Shown: piece by piece, positions 8,150-16,874 of the stretch
How positions within the stretch are numbered: position 1 is the first letter of the stretch
Layout: every line of letters begins with the position of its first letter
From: Spirochaetaceae bacterium UBA5556
GTDB taxonomy: Bacteria > Spirochaetota > Spirochaetia > Treponematales > Rectinemataceae
Assembly: GCA_002425765.1 (NCBI GenBank)
Contig: DIMW01000010.1
Span: 62,001 to 126,000, forward strand
Direction of reading: 5' to 3'
Length of the DNA stretch: 64,000 bases
The notes under the pieces: model-generated
The model's input: only the letters and a program-made list of their open reading frames with translations
Databases searched by the model: none
What the model was told of the DNA's origin: nothing
Made by a program: the position numbers and the translations under genes

Positions 8150-10832
8150 AGACTTTCACGACTTCATTCAGGGTGATGGTGAACACCGCCAGCAAAAGCA
8201 CGATGAGCCAGTCCATCGCGCCGAGCCCCGTAACCTTGAAGAACCCGGCAAAAGGCGGAATCATGATGACCAGGACCTGAAGCAGGCACCCCGCAACGAA
8301 TGCCCCCACGAGATAACGATTGCCGAAAATGCCTATCGAAAAGAGAGACCGTGTCGGATGACGCAGGTTGAACGCATGAAAAAGCTGGGAAAGACTCAGG
8401 GTTGCGAATGCCATCGTCCTGGCAAGCTTCAGTGCGGCATCGCCGGTGAGACCCTCGACCGAGGCGCGCTTCATGCCGATGAAGAATGCCGATAGTGTGA
8501 GGGCGCCGATAATTATCCCATTCATTATAAGCAAACTGGTCCCGCCTCTCGCAAAAAGGCTCTCTTTTGGGTCCCGGGGCTTTTCGTTTATGACGGTCGG
8601 ATCGCCGGGGTCCATGCCGAGAGCCAAGGCGGGGAACGTATCGGTAATAAGGTTGACCCAGAGAATATGGGTTGGCAGGAGCGGTATCGGAAAACCGAAC
8701 AGCACGGCGGTAAAGACAACGATGATTTCTCCCGCGTTGCAGGAAATGAGGTAAAGAACCGCTTTTCTGATGTTGTTATAGATATTGCGGCCTGTTTCTA
8801 TGGCCCGCACGATCGTGGCAAAGTTGTCGTCGGCGAGAATCATGTCGGCGGCACCTTTTGCGACGTCGGTACCGGTAATTCCCATCGCCACACCAATATC
8901 GGCGGCTTTCAGACTGGGGGCGTCGTTGACGCCGTCGCCGGTCATGGACACGATATGCCCTATTGATCTGAAGGCTTTGACAATCCGAACCTTGTGTTCG
9001 GGCGAAACGCGGGCAAAAACCCTGACGTGGCGGACCTTTTCGGCAAGCTGCGCGTCGTCAAGCTGATCAATCTCCGTGCCTGACAAGGCGTCGTTTTCGT
9101 CGCGCGCGATGTCAAGCTCGCGCGCGATGGCCAGCGCTGTCGCCTTGTGGTCGCCCGTTATCATGGCCACGCCAATGCCGGACTTCCTGCACACGGCGAC
9201 GGAATCGCGGACTTCGAGCCGCGGAGGGTCCATCATGCCGACGGCGCCCAAATAAATCAGGTCGCTTTCCACGGACTCACCCGATACCTCCTCGCCGTCC
9301 GCAAGGGGACGCCAGGCCGCGCCCAGCACGCGCAGGGCCTGCGCAGCCATCGTATCCGAGGATGCCAGAATTGCGGAACGGGCCGCATCGTCGAGGGGCA
9401 ACTCCCTGCCGTTCCGATAATAGCGGGTGCATTTTCCCAAAAGCCGGTCCACTGCGCCCTTTGTCATGATGAAACGTTCCCCGCCCCTCTCATGGACGGT
9501 GCTCATCATTTTCCGCACGGAATCGAAAGGAACTTCTCCGACTCGGGGAGCGGCAAGCAAGAGAGCGGTCTGCTCGATACCATGTTCCTTCGCAAGTTCG
9601 AGCAAAGCGATTTCGGTGGGATCTCCCGTCGCCTGAGTCACGTGGCTGGCCGAGCCTCCCCCCTCCGGGCCAGCGCCGATCGTGGCGTCGTTGCAGAGCG
9701 CCATCGTTTCCAGCAAAAGCCGGTGCGCTTCCCGCGAAGGGTCGAGGCCTGCTGCGACGCCATCAAGGCCATCCGACGCAAAAGCCGTCACCGACATCTT
9801 GTTGCGGGTGAGCGTGCCCGTCTTGTCCGAGCAGATCATGGTCACGGAACCCAGTGTTTCGACCGCGGGCAGCTTGCGGATTATGGCCTTCTCCTTGCTC
9901 ATGAGCTGGACGCCTATCGCGAGGACGATCGTCACGATGGCAGGCAGGCCCTCGGGAATCGCCGCGACCGCAAGCGACACCGATGTCAGGAAAAGTTCAA
10001 ACACACTTCCCTGAGCTATGACGCCATACCGTATCAATTCCTCGCCAAGCCCCAGCAAAAACATGAAACCACAGAGAATCAGAATGCCGGTTCCGAGCTT
10101 CTTGCCAAAATCATCCAGCTTTTCCTGAAGAGGCGTGGCCTCTTCAGGTTCGGCTTCGAGCATTTCGGCGATGTTTCCCAATTCCGTGCTCATTCCCGTC
10201 GCCACGGCTATGCCACGCCCGCGGCCATAGGTGGCCATCGTGGAGAGATAACCCATATTGAGCCTGTCGCCAAGGGGCGCTTCCTCTTCCCCCAGAAAGG
10301 ATGCATCCTTTTCGGCCGGCATGGATTCTCCCGTCAACGAAGCTTCTTCCACTTTCAGGTTGACGGTTTCCGTCCACCGGAGGTCGCAGGGAAGGATCCG
10401 CCCCGCGTCTACCACAACCAAATCGCCAGGAACGACTTCTTCGGCCTTAATTTCCGTCTGCCGACCGTCGCGGACAATCAGCGCCCTGGGCGAGGAAAGT
10501 TTTTTCAGCGCCTCTATGGCCTTTTCGGCTTTTGATTCCTGTATTACGCCTACTATGGCATTGATGAGGACGACGACGAGAATGATGATGGCGTCCGAGA
10601 TTTCGCCAAGAAGGACGGAAACAATGGCGGCGGCGATCAGAATGTAAATCAGAAAATCGTTGAATTGTTCAAAAAACCGACGAAAAAGACTTTTCGGTTT
10701 TTTCCCTCTCAATGTGTTGGGGCCGTATTCCTCCAGACGCCTTTCGGCTTCTTCGGAGGTCAAGCCAAGCTCGGCGTTTGTCCTGAACTCCCCGAGTGTC
10801 GCTTCAATGGTCCTTGTATGCCATGATTTCAT
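8130..10832 (-). CDS. P2-type cation-exporting ATPase (Ca2+/Mn2+ family)
   Basis: A 900-residue membrane pump using ATP to move divalent cations. It has an N-terminal cation-ATPase domain, the actuator motif LTGESMPAEKD, the PEGLP metal-site helix M4, the phosphorylation site CSDKTGTLTRN, and the hinge MTGDGVNDAPSLKAADIGVA. M5 carries SCNAGEI and M6 carries NLITDTFPALALG, matching the Asn/Glu and Asn..Asp ligands of Ca2+ (SERCA/PMR1-like) pumps. The start at 10832 (MKSWHTRT) follows a GGAGGG site; a longer in-frame start would lie within the upstream regulatory RNA. The leader holds a yybP-ykoY riboswitch, so the physiological substrate is probably Mn2+ with or without Ca2+. The substrate is inferred, not shown by the protein alone. 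Confidence 0.92.
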   Translation of the reverse strand: MKSWHTRTIEATLGEFRTNAELGLTSEEAERRLEEYGPNTLRGKKPKSLFRRFFEQFNDFLIYILIAAAIVSVLLGEISDAIIILVVVLINAIVGVIQESKAEKAIEALKKLSSPRALIVRDGRQTEIKAEEVVPGDLVVVDAGRILPCDLRWTETVNLKVEEASLTGESMPAEKDASFLGEEEAPLGDRLNMGYLSTMATYGRGRGIAVATGMSTELGNIAEMLEAEPEEATPLQEKLDDFGKKLGTGILILCGFMFLLGLGEELIRYGVIAQGSVFELFLTSVSLAVAAIPEGLPAIVTIVLAIGVQLMSKEKAIIRKLPAVETLGSVTMICSDKTGTLTRNKMSVTAFASDGLDGVAAGLDPSREAHRLLLETMALCNDATIGAGPEGGGSASHVTQATGDPTEIALLELAKEHGIEQTALLLAAPRVGEVPFDSVRKMMSTVHERGGERFIMTKGAVDRLLGKCTRYYRNGRELPLDDAARSAILASSDTMAAQALRVLGAAWRPLADGEEVSGESVESDLIYLGAVGMMDPPRLEVRDSVAVCRKSGIGVAMITGDHKATALAIARELDIARDENDALSGTEIDQLDDAQLAEKVRHVRVFARVSPEHKVRIVKAFRSIGHIVSMTGDGVNDAPSLKAADIGVAMGITGTDVAKGAADMILADDNFATIVRAIETGRNIYNNIRKAVLYLISCNAGEIIVVFTAVLFGFPIPLLPTHILWVNLITDTFPALALGMDPGDPTVINEKPRDPKESLFARGGTSLLIMNGIIIGALTLSAFFIGMKRASVEGLTGDAALKLARTMAFATLSLSQLFHAFNLRHPTRSLFSIGIFGNRYLVGAFVAGCLLQVLVIMIPPFAGFFKVTGLGAMDWLIVLLLAVFTITLNEVVKVFKRRKL

Positions 10833-10869
10833 ACATCCCTCCGCTTTGTACCTGTTGTTCCCCGAATAC

Positions 10870-10916
10870 AAAAAAGACCTTCGCCCCGAATCCCAAGGAC
10901 TCGAAACGAAGGTCTT
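10870..10916 (-). terminator. Leader terminator of the cation ATPase gene (riboswitch expression platform)
   Basis: On the minus strand, AAGACCTTCG pairs perfectly with CGAAGGTCTT across a 23-base loop and runs straight into a T tract. It lies 38 bp before the ATPase start codon, so transcription would stop before the gene unless the stem is prevented from forming. Confidence 0.85.
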
Positions 10917-11017
10917 GCTTTCTCGTTGCATGAGTGAAAGACCGGAACCTGCTCCCGCAGGTCGTCCTGACGATCTTTCTTCCGCGCCGTGGCACGGACA
11001 AGCTACTCCCCTTGCAG
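10870..11017 (-). promoter_or_regulatory. yybP-ykoY-type manganese riboswitch
   Basis: On the minus strand, starting near the predicted transcription start, the RNA has the hallmark block AAGGGGAGTAGC (about 11013-11002). This is followed by paired arms and then GATCGTCAGGACGACC with a later GGTTCCGGTCTTT. This order (GGGGAGUA loop, then a CGUC..GACG element, closing by a long stem) matches the yybP-ykoY class, which binds Mn2+ and is known to sit ahead of Mn2+/Ca2+ P-type ATPases and MntP-type exporters. The terminator at its 3' end suggests Mn2+ binding favours read-through. Identified by eye, without a covariance-model score. Confidence 0.82.
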
Positions 11018-11021
11018 AACG

Positions 11022-11051
11022 AATATACTTTTATTCCGTAGGCGCGGTCAA
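11022..11051 (-). promoter_or_regulatory. Promoter driving the riboswitch-ATPase transcript
   Basis: Minus strand TTGACC (11051-11046), 18-base spacer, TATATT (11027-11022). The transcription start would fall about 5 bases before the GGGGAGTAGC riboswitch block. Confidence 0.7.
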
Positions 11052-11163
11052 GTATAAAACCGCGCTTCCAACCCTCACCTCTCATCGGCGAGAACTCCGA
11101 TGAAGAAACGATGCTGGAGGTGCGCTCCATCGATCGTGACTAAAACTGTAAATGAAATATTAT

Positions 11164-11236
11164 TGAGCCGCCCCAGGATCGGACTGGGGACCCACGCCTT
11201 AAAAGGGCGTTGCTCTGCCAACTGAGCTAGCGGCCC
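11164..11236 (-). tRNA. tRNA-Lys (anticodon UUU)
   Basis: A 73-base cloverleaf. Acceptor GGGCCGC pairs with GCGGCTC (one G-U pair). The anticodon stem ACGCC/GGCGT encloses loop CTTTTAA, giving UUU. The T arm is CCCAG-TCCGATC-CTGGG. No CCA is encoded. Confidence 0.95.
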
Positions 11237-11257
11237 ACGCCTCTGTCGCGGGTTGTA

Positions 11258-11286
11258 ACACTAGTGGAAATGGCCGGAAATGTCAA
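11258..11286 (-). promoter_or_regulatory. Promoter of tRNA-Lys
   Basis: Minus strand TTGACA (11286-11281), 17-base spacer, TAGTGT (11263-11258), about 22 bp ahead of the tRNA 5' end. The remaining bases between the tRNA and the outer-membrane gene at 11352 show nothing further. Confidence 0.65.
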
Positions 11287-11351
11287 GAATCTACAAAGAA
11301 TCCATCTGCAAAAGAGAAGGCTGAACTGCAACCGGGATCTTTTTTTTCTGC

Positions 11352-12518
11352 TCAAAATCGAATCGCGGCCTGTACCATGACACCAGTCCGCCCCACAGTC
11401 ACTTCTCCGACACTGACAGGTTCGGTAAACACGGCGGCATTCACCTCCAAAAACAACAGGTCAAAACCCGCCCCAAATGAGAAATAACCCTGGTTATACC
11501 CGGCCCGCAACGCAAGGAACTTGAGCAGGTTAATCTCGGTACCTATATGCAACTTTGACGGGATTTCCCCAATATCGCTCGAAAGCAGAGATATCAAGGA
11601 AAGCGGATCATCGGCCTCGGCAAAAAATGAGGCCGACAGTCGGGAATCCGGGTGCAGTCTGAGCGACAGACCGACCGTGTATACTGGTGAAACGGAATAA
11701 TAGTCAGAACCTCCCACAGGGACCATGCAGGAATTTGCGATCCCTTCTATGGTGGATTCGCTCATCACGAATCTGTCGGCCACATCACGCACCATAAAGC
11801 CGAGCCCAAGAGGACCCAAGGACAGAGTCGCGCCGGCGTCGACGGAGAGGCCGAAACCTCCCACCACTTTATTCGGATAGATGAGAGTGTAAATATCGGA
11901 GTTGGTCATGACTGCTTCGGCGAGAGGATCAAAGGACCAATCGCCGGATACCGTGTCCATCCGGTAATATCCCCGCGTGCTCGCGCCTATGTCGAGCTCT
12001 ACAGGCCCGAACCGGACCGGCCACGCCATTCCCAGTACCGCATTCGTCTGGCTCCGTATTCCCAGCGCAGAATCTGACAGCCCGCTTCCGCCGACCACCG
12101 CATCCGTTATTGAGGTCACGCCCAACCCTATTCCTTTCTCTGTCCAGCCAAATCCAAGGTATTCCCCGCCCCCAAAACCATTTTCGGCGATAAGACCATC
12201 GAGTATCGAGGCGATTTCGTCGTGATTTTTCTCTTTGTTCAGAATGGCAGCGATGTCCTGAATGTTGCTCGGGGTAGGCTTTACATATACCCATGTCGAT
12301 GAATCTATAAGAGTGAGCGACTTTTTATTCGCGAGCCCAGCCGGATTTCCCCACAACGCGCCATACCCCTCGGCGAACACTAAGGATGAGCCGCCCATTC
12401 CCATCGAGCGTGCGTCTTTCGGCAGAAGGTTTGACAGGCTGGTCTGGGCAAATCCAGGAATCACACATATCGCCACGAATAAAATAATAGCCACCGGTCG
12501 CTTGCAGCGCAAAATCAA
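11352..12518 (-). CDS. Outer-membrane beta-barrel, PorV/UPF0164-like (paralog A)
   Basis: A 388-residue exported protein with a signal peptide ending about FAQ. The mature start LLPKDARSMGMGG..LVFAEGYGALWGNPAGLA is the signature of PorV/FadL-like barrels known in Treponema as UPF0164 (FadL-type) proteins. The rest is alternating beta strands, and the chain ends with a terminal Phe (VQAAIRF), as expected for BAM-inserted barrels. It is closely related to, and the same length as, the gene at 12678-13844, with which it forms a tandem pair separated by a terminator. It likely forms an outer-membrane channel; whether it carries lipids or another hydrophobic solute cannot be told. Confidence 0.78.
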   Translation of the reverse strand: MILRCKRPVAIILFVAICVIPGFAQTSLSNLLPKDARSMGMGGSSLVFAEGYGALWGNPAGLANKKSLTLIDSSTWVYVKPTPSNIQDIAAILNKEKNHDEIASILDGLIAENGFGGGEYLGFGWTEKGIGLGVTSITDAVVGGSGLSDSALGIRSQTNAVLGMAWPVRFGPVELDIGASTRGYYRMDTVSGDWSFDPLAEAVMTNSDIYTLIYPNKVVGGFGLSVDAGATLSLGPLGLGFMVRDVADRFVMSESTIEGIANSCMVPVGGSDYYSVSPVYTVGLSLRLHPDSRLSASFFAEADDPLSLISLLSSDIGEIPSKLHIGTEINLLKFLALRAGYNQGYFSFGAGFDLLFLEVNAAVFTEPVSVGEVTVGRTGVMVQAAIRF

Positions 12519-12597
12519 AGAAGTCCTCCCTCTCTGTGCATTGTGCGTTCATTTAATGTATCGGAAGTAATGCTCTGGGATATGCATAAATTTTTGC

Positions 12598-12633
12598 AAA
12601 AAAGAACCGCCAGCGCCCAAACGCCAGCGGCTC
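12598..12633 (-). terminator. Intrinsic terminator after outer-membrane paralog B
   Basis: Minus strand GAGCCGCTGGCG, loop TTTGGG, CGCTGGCGGTTC, then six Ts. The stem is 12 bp with a few G-U pairs. It separates transcription of the two paralogs. Confidence 0.88.
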
Positions 12634-12677
12634 TCATGTCACGATAAGGCTTTCTTTAAAGAAGCCTCGTAGGAATG

Positions 12678-13844
12678 TTATCTTCCGAAGCGAATCGCCG
12701 CCTGTACGGAGAGCCCGCTTCTTCCCTTATCCCCAGGAGACAATCCCAACTCTTCGGTGAATATGGCGGCGTCGATCTCAAGAAATGAGAGGTCCAGGCC
12801 AGCTCCGACGCTATACCAGCCCTTGTTCAGGCCTCCACGCACGCTGATAAAGCGCAGCAGGCGAAGCTGCGCGCCAGCATGCAGAGAATTAAACACATCT
12901 GTCATAATATCGGTGCTGCTGAAAAGCGATATTGGATCATCCAGCTCCGCGTACACGCTCGGCTCAAATTTTTGGTTTTCAAAAAGCCTTATGCCCAGCC
13001 CCGCGCTATAGGTCGGTGTGAGTGCCGCCGCGGTCGTACCCGCGAGCGGCAAGGCATTGATGTTGTTGTCGATCAGGTCCTGCGCGGTGAAAGAACCAAC
13101 ATTAAATGCCAGCCCAAGATCCCTGGCGGTGAAACCGAGCATGACGGGACCGATGCCGAACAGAACCCCCGCGTCAGCCGCAAAGCCGTAACCGCCGAGC
13201 AAATCGAGGGAAGAGGCGGAGAAACTGTCGCTCAGGACATCGTTGAGGATAGTGCTGAAGGGCCACCCCGTCGTCGGATCCGACTGCATGCGGTAGAACA
13301 CGCGGCCATCGGCGCCGATTTTGAACCAGACCGGTCCGAGATGTAGAGGATACGCAAAGCCGATGATGCCGTTCGCCTGGGTGGCGCTGACCAGTTTCGC
13401 GCCGAGCAGGGAATCTCCCGAGGCCACTTCATCGGTCACCAGGGTGACTCCTATGGCGATACCCTGCTTTCCTACCCAGCCGCCTCCCACGGAAGCACCG
13501 GCGCCCAAGCCATTGTTGCGTGTAAGCCAATCGCTGGCATAGCCCAAGATATCGGTCTCGGAAGCGGTACCATTGATTATGCCTTGCACTCGTCCGAGAT
13601 TCTCCGACGTAGGGGCCACATACGCCCAGGCGCTCACATCCGCGAGCGTAAACGAGCTGGTCGCCCCCGCGAATCCCGCCGGGTTACCGAAAAAGCTCGA
13701 GTACCCCTCGCTGAATACGTGGAAGGTCCCTCCCATCCCCATGGACCGCGCGTCCTTGGGTAGTATCTCGGAAAATTGAATTTGCGCGGACGCGGCCGCG
13801 AGAGCCGTCACCAACAATATGACTATTATCGCTTTTCGTTTCAT
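12678..13844 (-). CDS. Outer-membrane beta-barrel, PorV/UPF0164-like (paralog B)
   Basis: A 388-residue paralog of the adjacent gene. It has a signal peptide (cleavage near ASAQ), then ILPKDARSMGMGGTFHVFSEG and FGNPAGFAG, followed by a beta-strand-rich body. The C-terminus is VQAAIRFGR, so the final aromatic is three residues from the end instead of terminal. It is cotranscribed behind the lipoprotein gene at 13874-14710 (29 bp gap) and followed by a strong terminator. The lipoprotein partner may assist assembly or transport; that is inference from position only. Confidence 0.78.
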   Translation of the reverse strand: MKRKAIIVILLVTALAAASAQIQFSEILPKDARSMGMGGTFHVFSEGYSSFFGNPAGFAGATSSFTLADVSAWAYVAPTSENLGRVQGIINGTASETDILGYASDWLTRNNGLGAGASVGGGWVGKQGIAIGVTLVTDEVASGDSLLGAKLVSATQANGIIGFAYPLHLGPVWFKIGADGRVFYRMQSDPTTGWPFSTILNDVLSDSFSASSLDLLGGYGFAADAGVLFGIGPVMLGFTARDLGLAFNVGSFTAQDLIDNNINALPLAGTTAAALTPTYSAGLGIRLFENQKFEPSVYAELDDPISLFSSTDIMTDVFNSLHAGAQLRLLRFISVRGGLNKGWYSVGAGLDLSFLEIDAAIFTEELGLSPGDKGRSGLSVQAAIRFGR

Positions 13845-13873
13845 TCTCTTGCTCCTTTTCTATTCCGAGTCTA

Positions 13874-14710
13874 TCAGCTGCCACTAAACTGATCGAGCAA
13901 TTCATCCATCCCCGCTGCGGTAAACAGAGTCTGCAACGCGGCGTCATCCACCAGAGAAGAAAAATCCGGCTCTGCCGCAAAGTATTTTGTCACATCGGCC
14001 TCTGAATCTTTCTTTAAATCCGCGACAGCGTTGGCCAGGGCCTCTCCCGTGGAATACCCACCCGCAGGTTCGACGACATTGACAAACTTCACGATCGCCG
14101 CGGTCTGCGCCATGGTGGCGACATCGAGGCCATCGGCGACCTTCCCGCTGTTGGCGTCTATCTTTGCCGCAAGCGTGTCGACATCCGTACCGAGTGCATC
14201 AATACTGTCGATAAAATCGGCAAGGTTCTTTTTGCCATCTTCGGAGCTGAGATCGGAAGTGAGATCGGCAGGAAGGAGGGCGTTGAAGATATCCTCGGGG
14301 TTCACATCTCCACTGCCGCCCGCGAGATCCGCTATCGCCCCGCCGAGATTATTCACGACTTCGTCGGCGCCGATATCGGCAAGCTTGATGTCGAGGATGA
14401 GCGCCTCGGCGGCCTGTGCCTCTTCGGCGGTCCCCTCTGCGACCGTCGCCTCCAGTGTCGCAATTACGGCATCCTTTGTAGCGCCAGTTTCATCACTGAG
14501 AATGGTATCTATGAACGTACCCGAAACGGAACCGGTAGAAATCCCCGACTCCGCAAGAAGGGCGGTCGCGTCCAGTTCCTTTATTTTCTCCGCACTCGGC
14601 TGCCCCAGGTTCGCCGTCTTAAAAAGATTACCGACCAGTGCATCGCAGCCAGTAAAGAGCAGCATAAAGATTGCCAATAATGCCGCGTATGCAACATATT
14701 TTCTTCGCAT
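13874..14710 (-). CDS. Uncharacterised lipoprotein, Ala/Asp-rich
   Basis: A 278-residue protein with a clear lipobox: a hydrophobic segment ending LLFTGC, Cys at about residue 22. The body is acidic and rich in Ala, Leu, Asp and Ser, and is probably helical (runs such as ATVAEGTAEEAQAAEAL). I do not recognise the family. It is the first gene of a two-gene unit with an outer-membrane barrel, so it is probably an inner-leaflet outer-membrane lipoprotein linked to that barrel. About 117 bp upstream, before mtaB, holds nothing clear. Confidence 0.7.
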   Translation of the reverse strand: MRRKYVAYAALLAIFMLLFTGCDALVGNLFKTANLGQPSAEKIKELDATALLAESGISTGSVSGTFIDTILSDETGATKDAVIATLEATVAEGTAEEAQAAEALILDIKLADIGADEVVNNLGGAIADLAGGSGDVNPEDIFNALLPADLTSDLSSEDGKKNLADFIDSIDALGTDVDTLAAKIDANSGKVADGLDVATMAQTAAIVKFVNVVEPAGGYSTGEALANAVADLKKDSEADVTKYFAAEPDFSSLVDDAALQTLFTAAGMDELLDQFSGS

Positions 14711-14827
14711 AGAAGCCTCCTCATAAAACCTGCTGTATCAACACAGCAACTTTGTACGATGATAATTGTAGTGCAGTTTCAGCAAAAATCAAGAGAAAAT
14801 CCTGATTATTCAATGTTTTTGGCCAAT

Positions 14828-16174
14828 CTATGCCAAATATGCCGTAATTTCAGCGTGTCCACGCTTCGAGGCATCGTGAATCATGATCTTGACGGCTTCG
14901 CCGGGCCGCATGCCGCCAATACTGTCAGTGACGACTTCGGCTTTAAGATAATTCTCCGTCGTCCCAATAATCCGCGGTGCATCGGCGGTTTCCCGCTCCA
15001 CGACCATCTCGACCTCGCGTCCGAGCCAGCGCTGGATATAGGCGTGTTTGCCGCGCCCCGCAAGCGCGAGCAGACGCTCGACACGCTCGCCGGCGACGCG
15101 CTCAGGGATGTGGGGTCTCATGGCCGCGGCGCGCGTGCCGGGCCTCGGACTGAAAGGGAAAGCGTGAATCCACGCGAAATCGAGCTCGGACAGCAGATCG
15201 AAGGTGGCTTCGAACTCGGCGTCCGTCTCCCCGGGAAAACCGGCGATGATATCGGCGGCGAGGAAGGGGTCATCCCGGGCAACACGCAGCGACCGCACGG
15301 CACGACGTATCTGTTCCGCCTCATAGGGACGAACCATACGGCGAAGAGTGTCGGTACATCCCGATTGCACCGAGAGGTGCATGTGAGGTCTCACGCGCGA
15401 GTTTGCAAACGCTGCGAGAAAGGCCTCGTCGACGCGTTCGGGCTCATAGCTGGAAATCCGAAATTTGATCGAATTTGTCTCTTTAATCAAAAATGCGAGA
15501 AGACCAGCAAAATCAAGCCCGTCGCTGCGATACTGCGCGAGATTGACGCCCGTGAGCACGACTTCGGCTTTCCCCGCCTCTTCGAGCCCGCGCACACGCG
15601 CAAGCGCTTCCCGGGCCGGCAACGAAACCGATGGCCCGCGCGCGAGACAGACCCGACAATACGAACAGCGATTGTCGCAGCCATCCTGGATCTTGAGGGC
15701 CGGGCGGGAATGCATCGCGAAGCGCTCGGGATGAAAGGCAAAACGATCCAGAGAGAGCATATCTCCCTCAAGCTCCGTCTGCCACTCGAGTACGGCGTGG
15801 AGCAATTCTCCGTGGCCCTGCCAATTGTCCGACAGCCACCGCGCCAGCGAGAGAAGACTTGCCTTCAAATCGCCGGATATGACGACGATCCGTTCTCCAA
15901 GCGCGGCGAGGGCGCCGGGTTCCATCTGAGCATAGCAGCCTGTCGCCACGACGACCGCATGAGGCGCTTTTGCGAGCGCCACGCGGATATCATGCCGCGC
16001 TTTCTGCTCGGCCTTGGAAGTGACGGTACAAGTGTTCACCACATAGAGATCGGCGGGGATATGAAATGGCACAATCTCCGCGCCCGCGGCGAGGAATCTG
16101 TCCGCCACGGATTCCGTTTCGAGCTGATTGAGCTTGCAGCCCAGAGTCTGAAAGGCGACGCGCAAAAGTGTCAT
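14828..16174 (-). CDS. mtaB: tRNA t6A37 methylthiotransferase MtaB
   Basis: Radical-SAM methylthiotransferase that makes ms2t6A at position 37 of ANN-decoding tRNAs. The 448-residue chain has the N-terminal UPF0004 domain with cluster cysteines C13 (LGCKLNQLE), C49 (NTCTV) and C80 (ATGCYAQ). The radical-SAM cluster is CDNRCSYC (C166, C170, C173), followed by a C-terminal TRAM-like region. GCKLNQLE is typical of the MtaB branch rather than MiaB or RimO. The start at 16174 (MTLLRVAF) is preferred over 16240, which would run back into the TPR gene. Last gene of a minus-strand housekeeping operon. Confidence 0.92.
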   Translation of the reverse strand: MTLLRVAFQTLGCKLNQLETESVADRFLAAGAEIVPFHIPADLYVVNTCTVTSKAEQKARHDIRVALAKAPHAVVVATGCYAQMEPGALAALGERIVVISGDLKASLLSLARWLSDNWQGHGELLHAVLEWQTELEGDMLSLDRFAFHPERFAMHSRPALKIQDGCDNRCSYCRVCLARGPSVSLPAREALARVRGLEEAGKAEVVLTGVNLAQYRSDGLDFAGLLAFLIKETNSIKFRISSYEPERVDEAFLAAFANSRVRPHMHLSVQSGCTDTLRRMVRPYEAEQIRRAVRSLRVARDDPFLAADIIAGFPGETDAEFEATFDLLSELDFAWIHAFPFSPRPGTRAAAMRPHIPERVAGERVERLLALAGRGKHAYIQRWLGREVEMVVERETADAPRIIGTTENYLKAEVVTDSIGGMRPGEAVKIMIHDASKRGHAEITAYLA

Positions 16175-16193
16175 AGAAATTGGGTCTCCGTCA

Positions 16194-16874
16194 TCAGTCC
16201 TTGATTTTCGCGAGCATGCGGGTCTTGCCGCTGAGCGCATCCTGAAGATTGGGGTTGAGGCTGACGGCCTGTTCGTACGCCTTAAGAGCGGGCAGGTATC
16301 GCGAGGTTTTTTCTCTTACCCATCCCAAACGCGCCCACCATCGGGCATTGCTGGGATTATATTGCAGCGCGGTGCTGAAAGCGATATCCGCGTGATTGAA
16401 CTTCCCCATACGCACGAAAAGTTCGCCGCAGAGATAGAAGGTGACCGCCGCCTTGTTCCCTTCCGGAAATTTCGCCAGATATTCCTGAAGACTGGCGAGG
16501 GCGGTTTCGTTTTCGCCGAGATAATAGAGAGCCTCGCCGAGAGCCTGGGCGAGCCTGGGATCTTTGAACTTCGCGTAACCGGCCTGCGCGATATCCCGAG
16601 CCTTCTGGTATTCCTTGAGTGCGTTGAGGCTCCACGCGTAGCCTATATACACGTCGATATCCTGAGGATTTTTCTTGAGTATTTCGGGGGCGATCAGGGC
16701 GACTTCATTGTGTTTCCCTTCCTGGCTCATGCGCAGGATGTCCGAGCCCGTCATGCCGGAAGGAACGTTGATCGCGGCGATCGCAATCTGGGCCGAAGCC
16801 CCCAAGGTCCAGACGACAAATAAAGATACACTCAAAATCGCGGCCCGCGCCAACCTTTTTGATATATGCCTCAT
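16194..16874 (-). CDS. Exported TPR-repeat protein
   Basis: 226 residues with an N-terminal membrane or signal segment followed by several tetratricopeptide repeats, for example DVYIGYAWSLNALKEYQKAR, AQALGEALYYLGENETALAS and ARLGWVREKTSRYLPALKAY. It probably acts as a scaffold in the periplasm or at the membrane. The start at 16874 overlaps the bactofilin stop as ATGA, indicating translational coupling and a likely joint role in cell-shape or envelope organisation. No enzymatic motif is seen. Confidence 0.8.
   Translation of the reverse strand: MRHISKRLARAAILSVSLFVVWTLGASAQIAIAAINVPSGMTGSDILRMSQEGKHNEVALIAPEILKKNPQDIDVYIGYAWSLNALKEYQKARDIAQAGYAKFKDPRLAQALGEALYYLGENETALASLQEYLAKFPEGNKAAVTFYLCGELFVRMGKFNHADIAFSTALQYNPSNARWWARLGWVREKTSRYLPALKAYEQAVSLNPNLQDALSGKTRMLAKIKD

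Noticed and set aside
9147..10535. A 462-codon plus-strand open frame
   Set aside because: Antisense to the P-type ATPase; His/Arg-rich composition typical of a shadow frame.
14759..16204. A 481-codon open frame on the plus strand
   Set aside because: It is antisense to mtaB, whose Fe-S cysteine motifs are intact on the minus strand; the plus-strand protein shows no family features.
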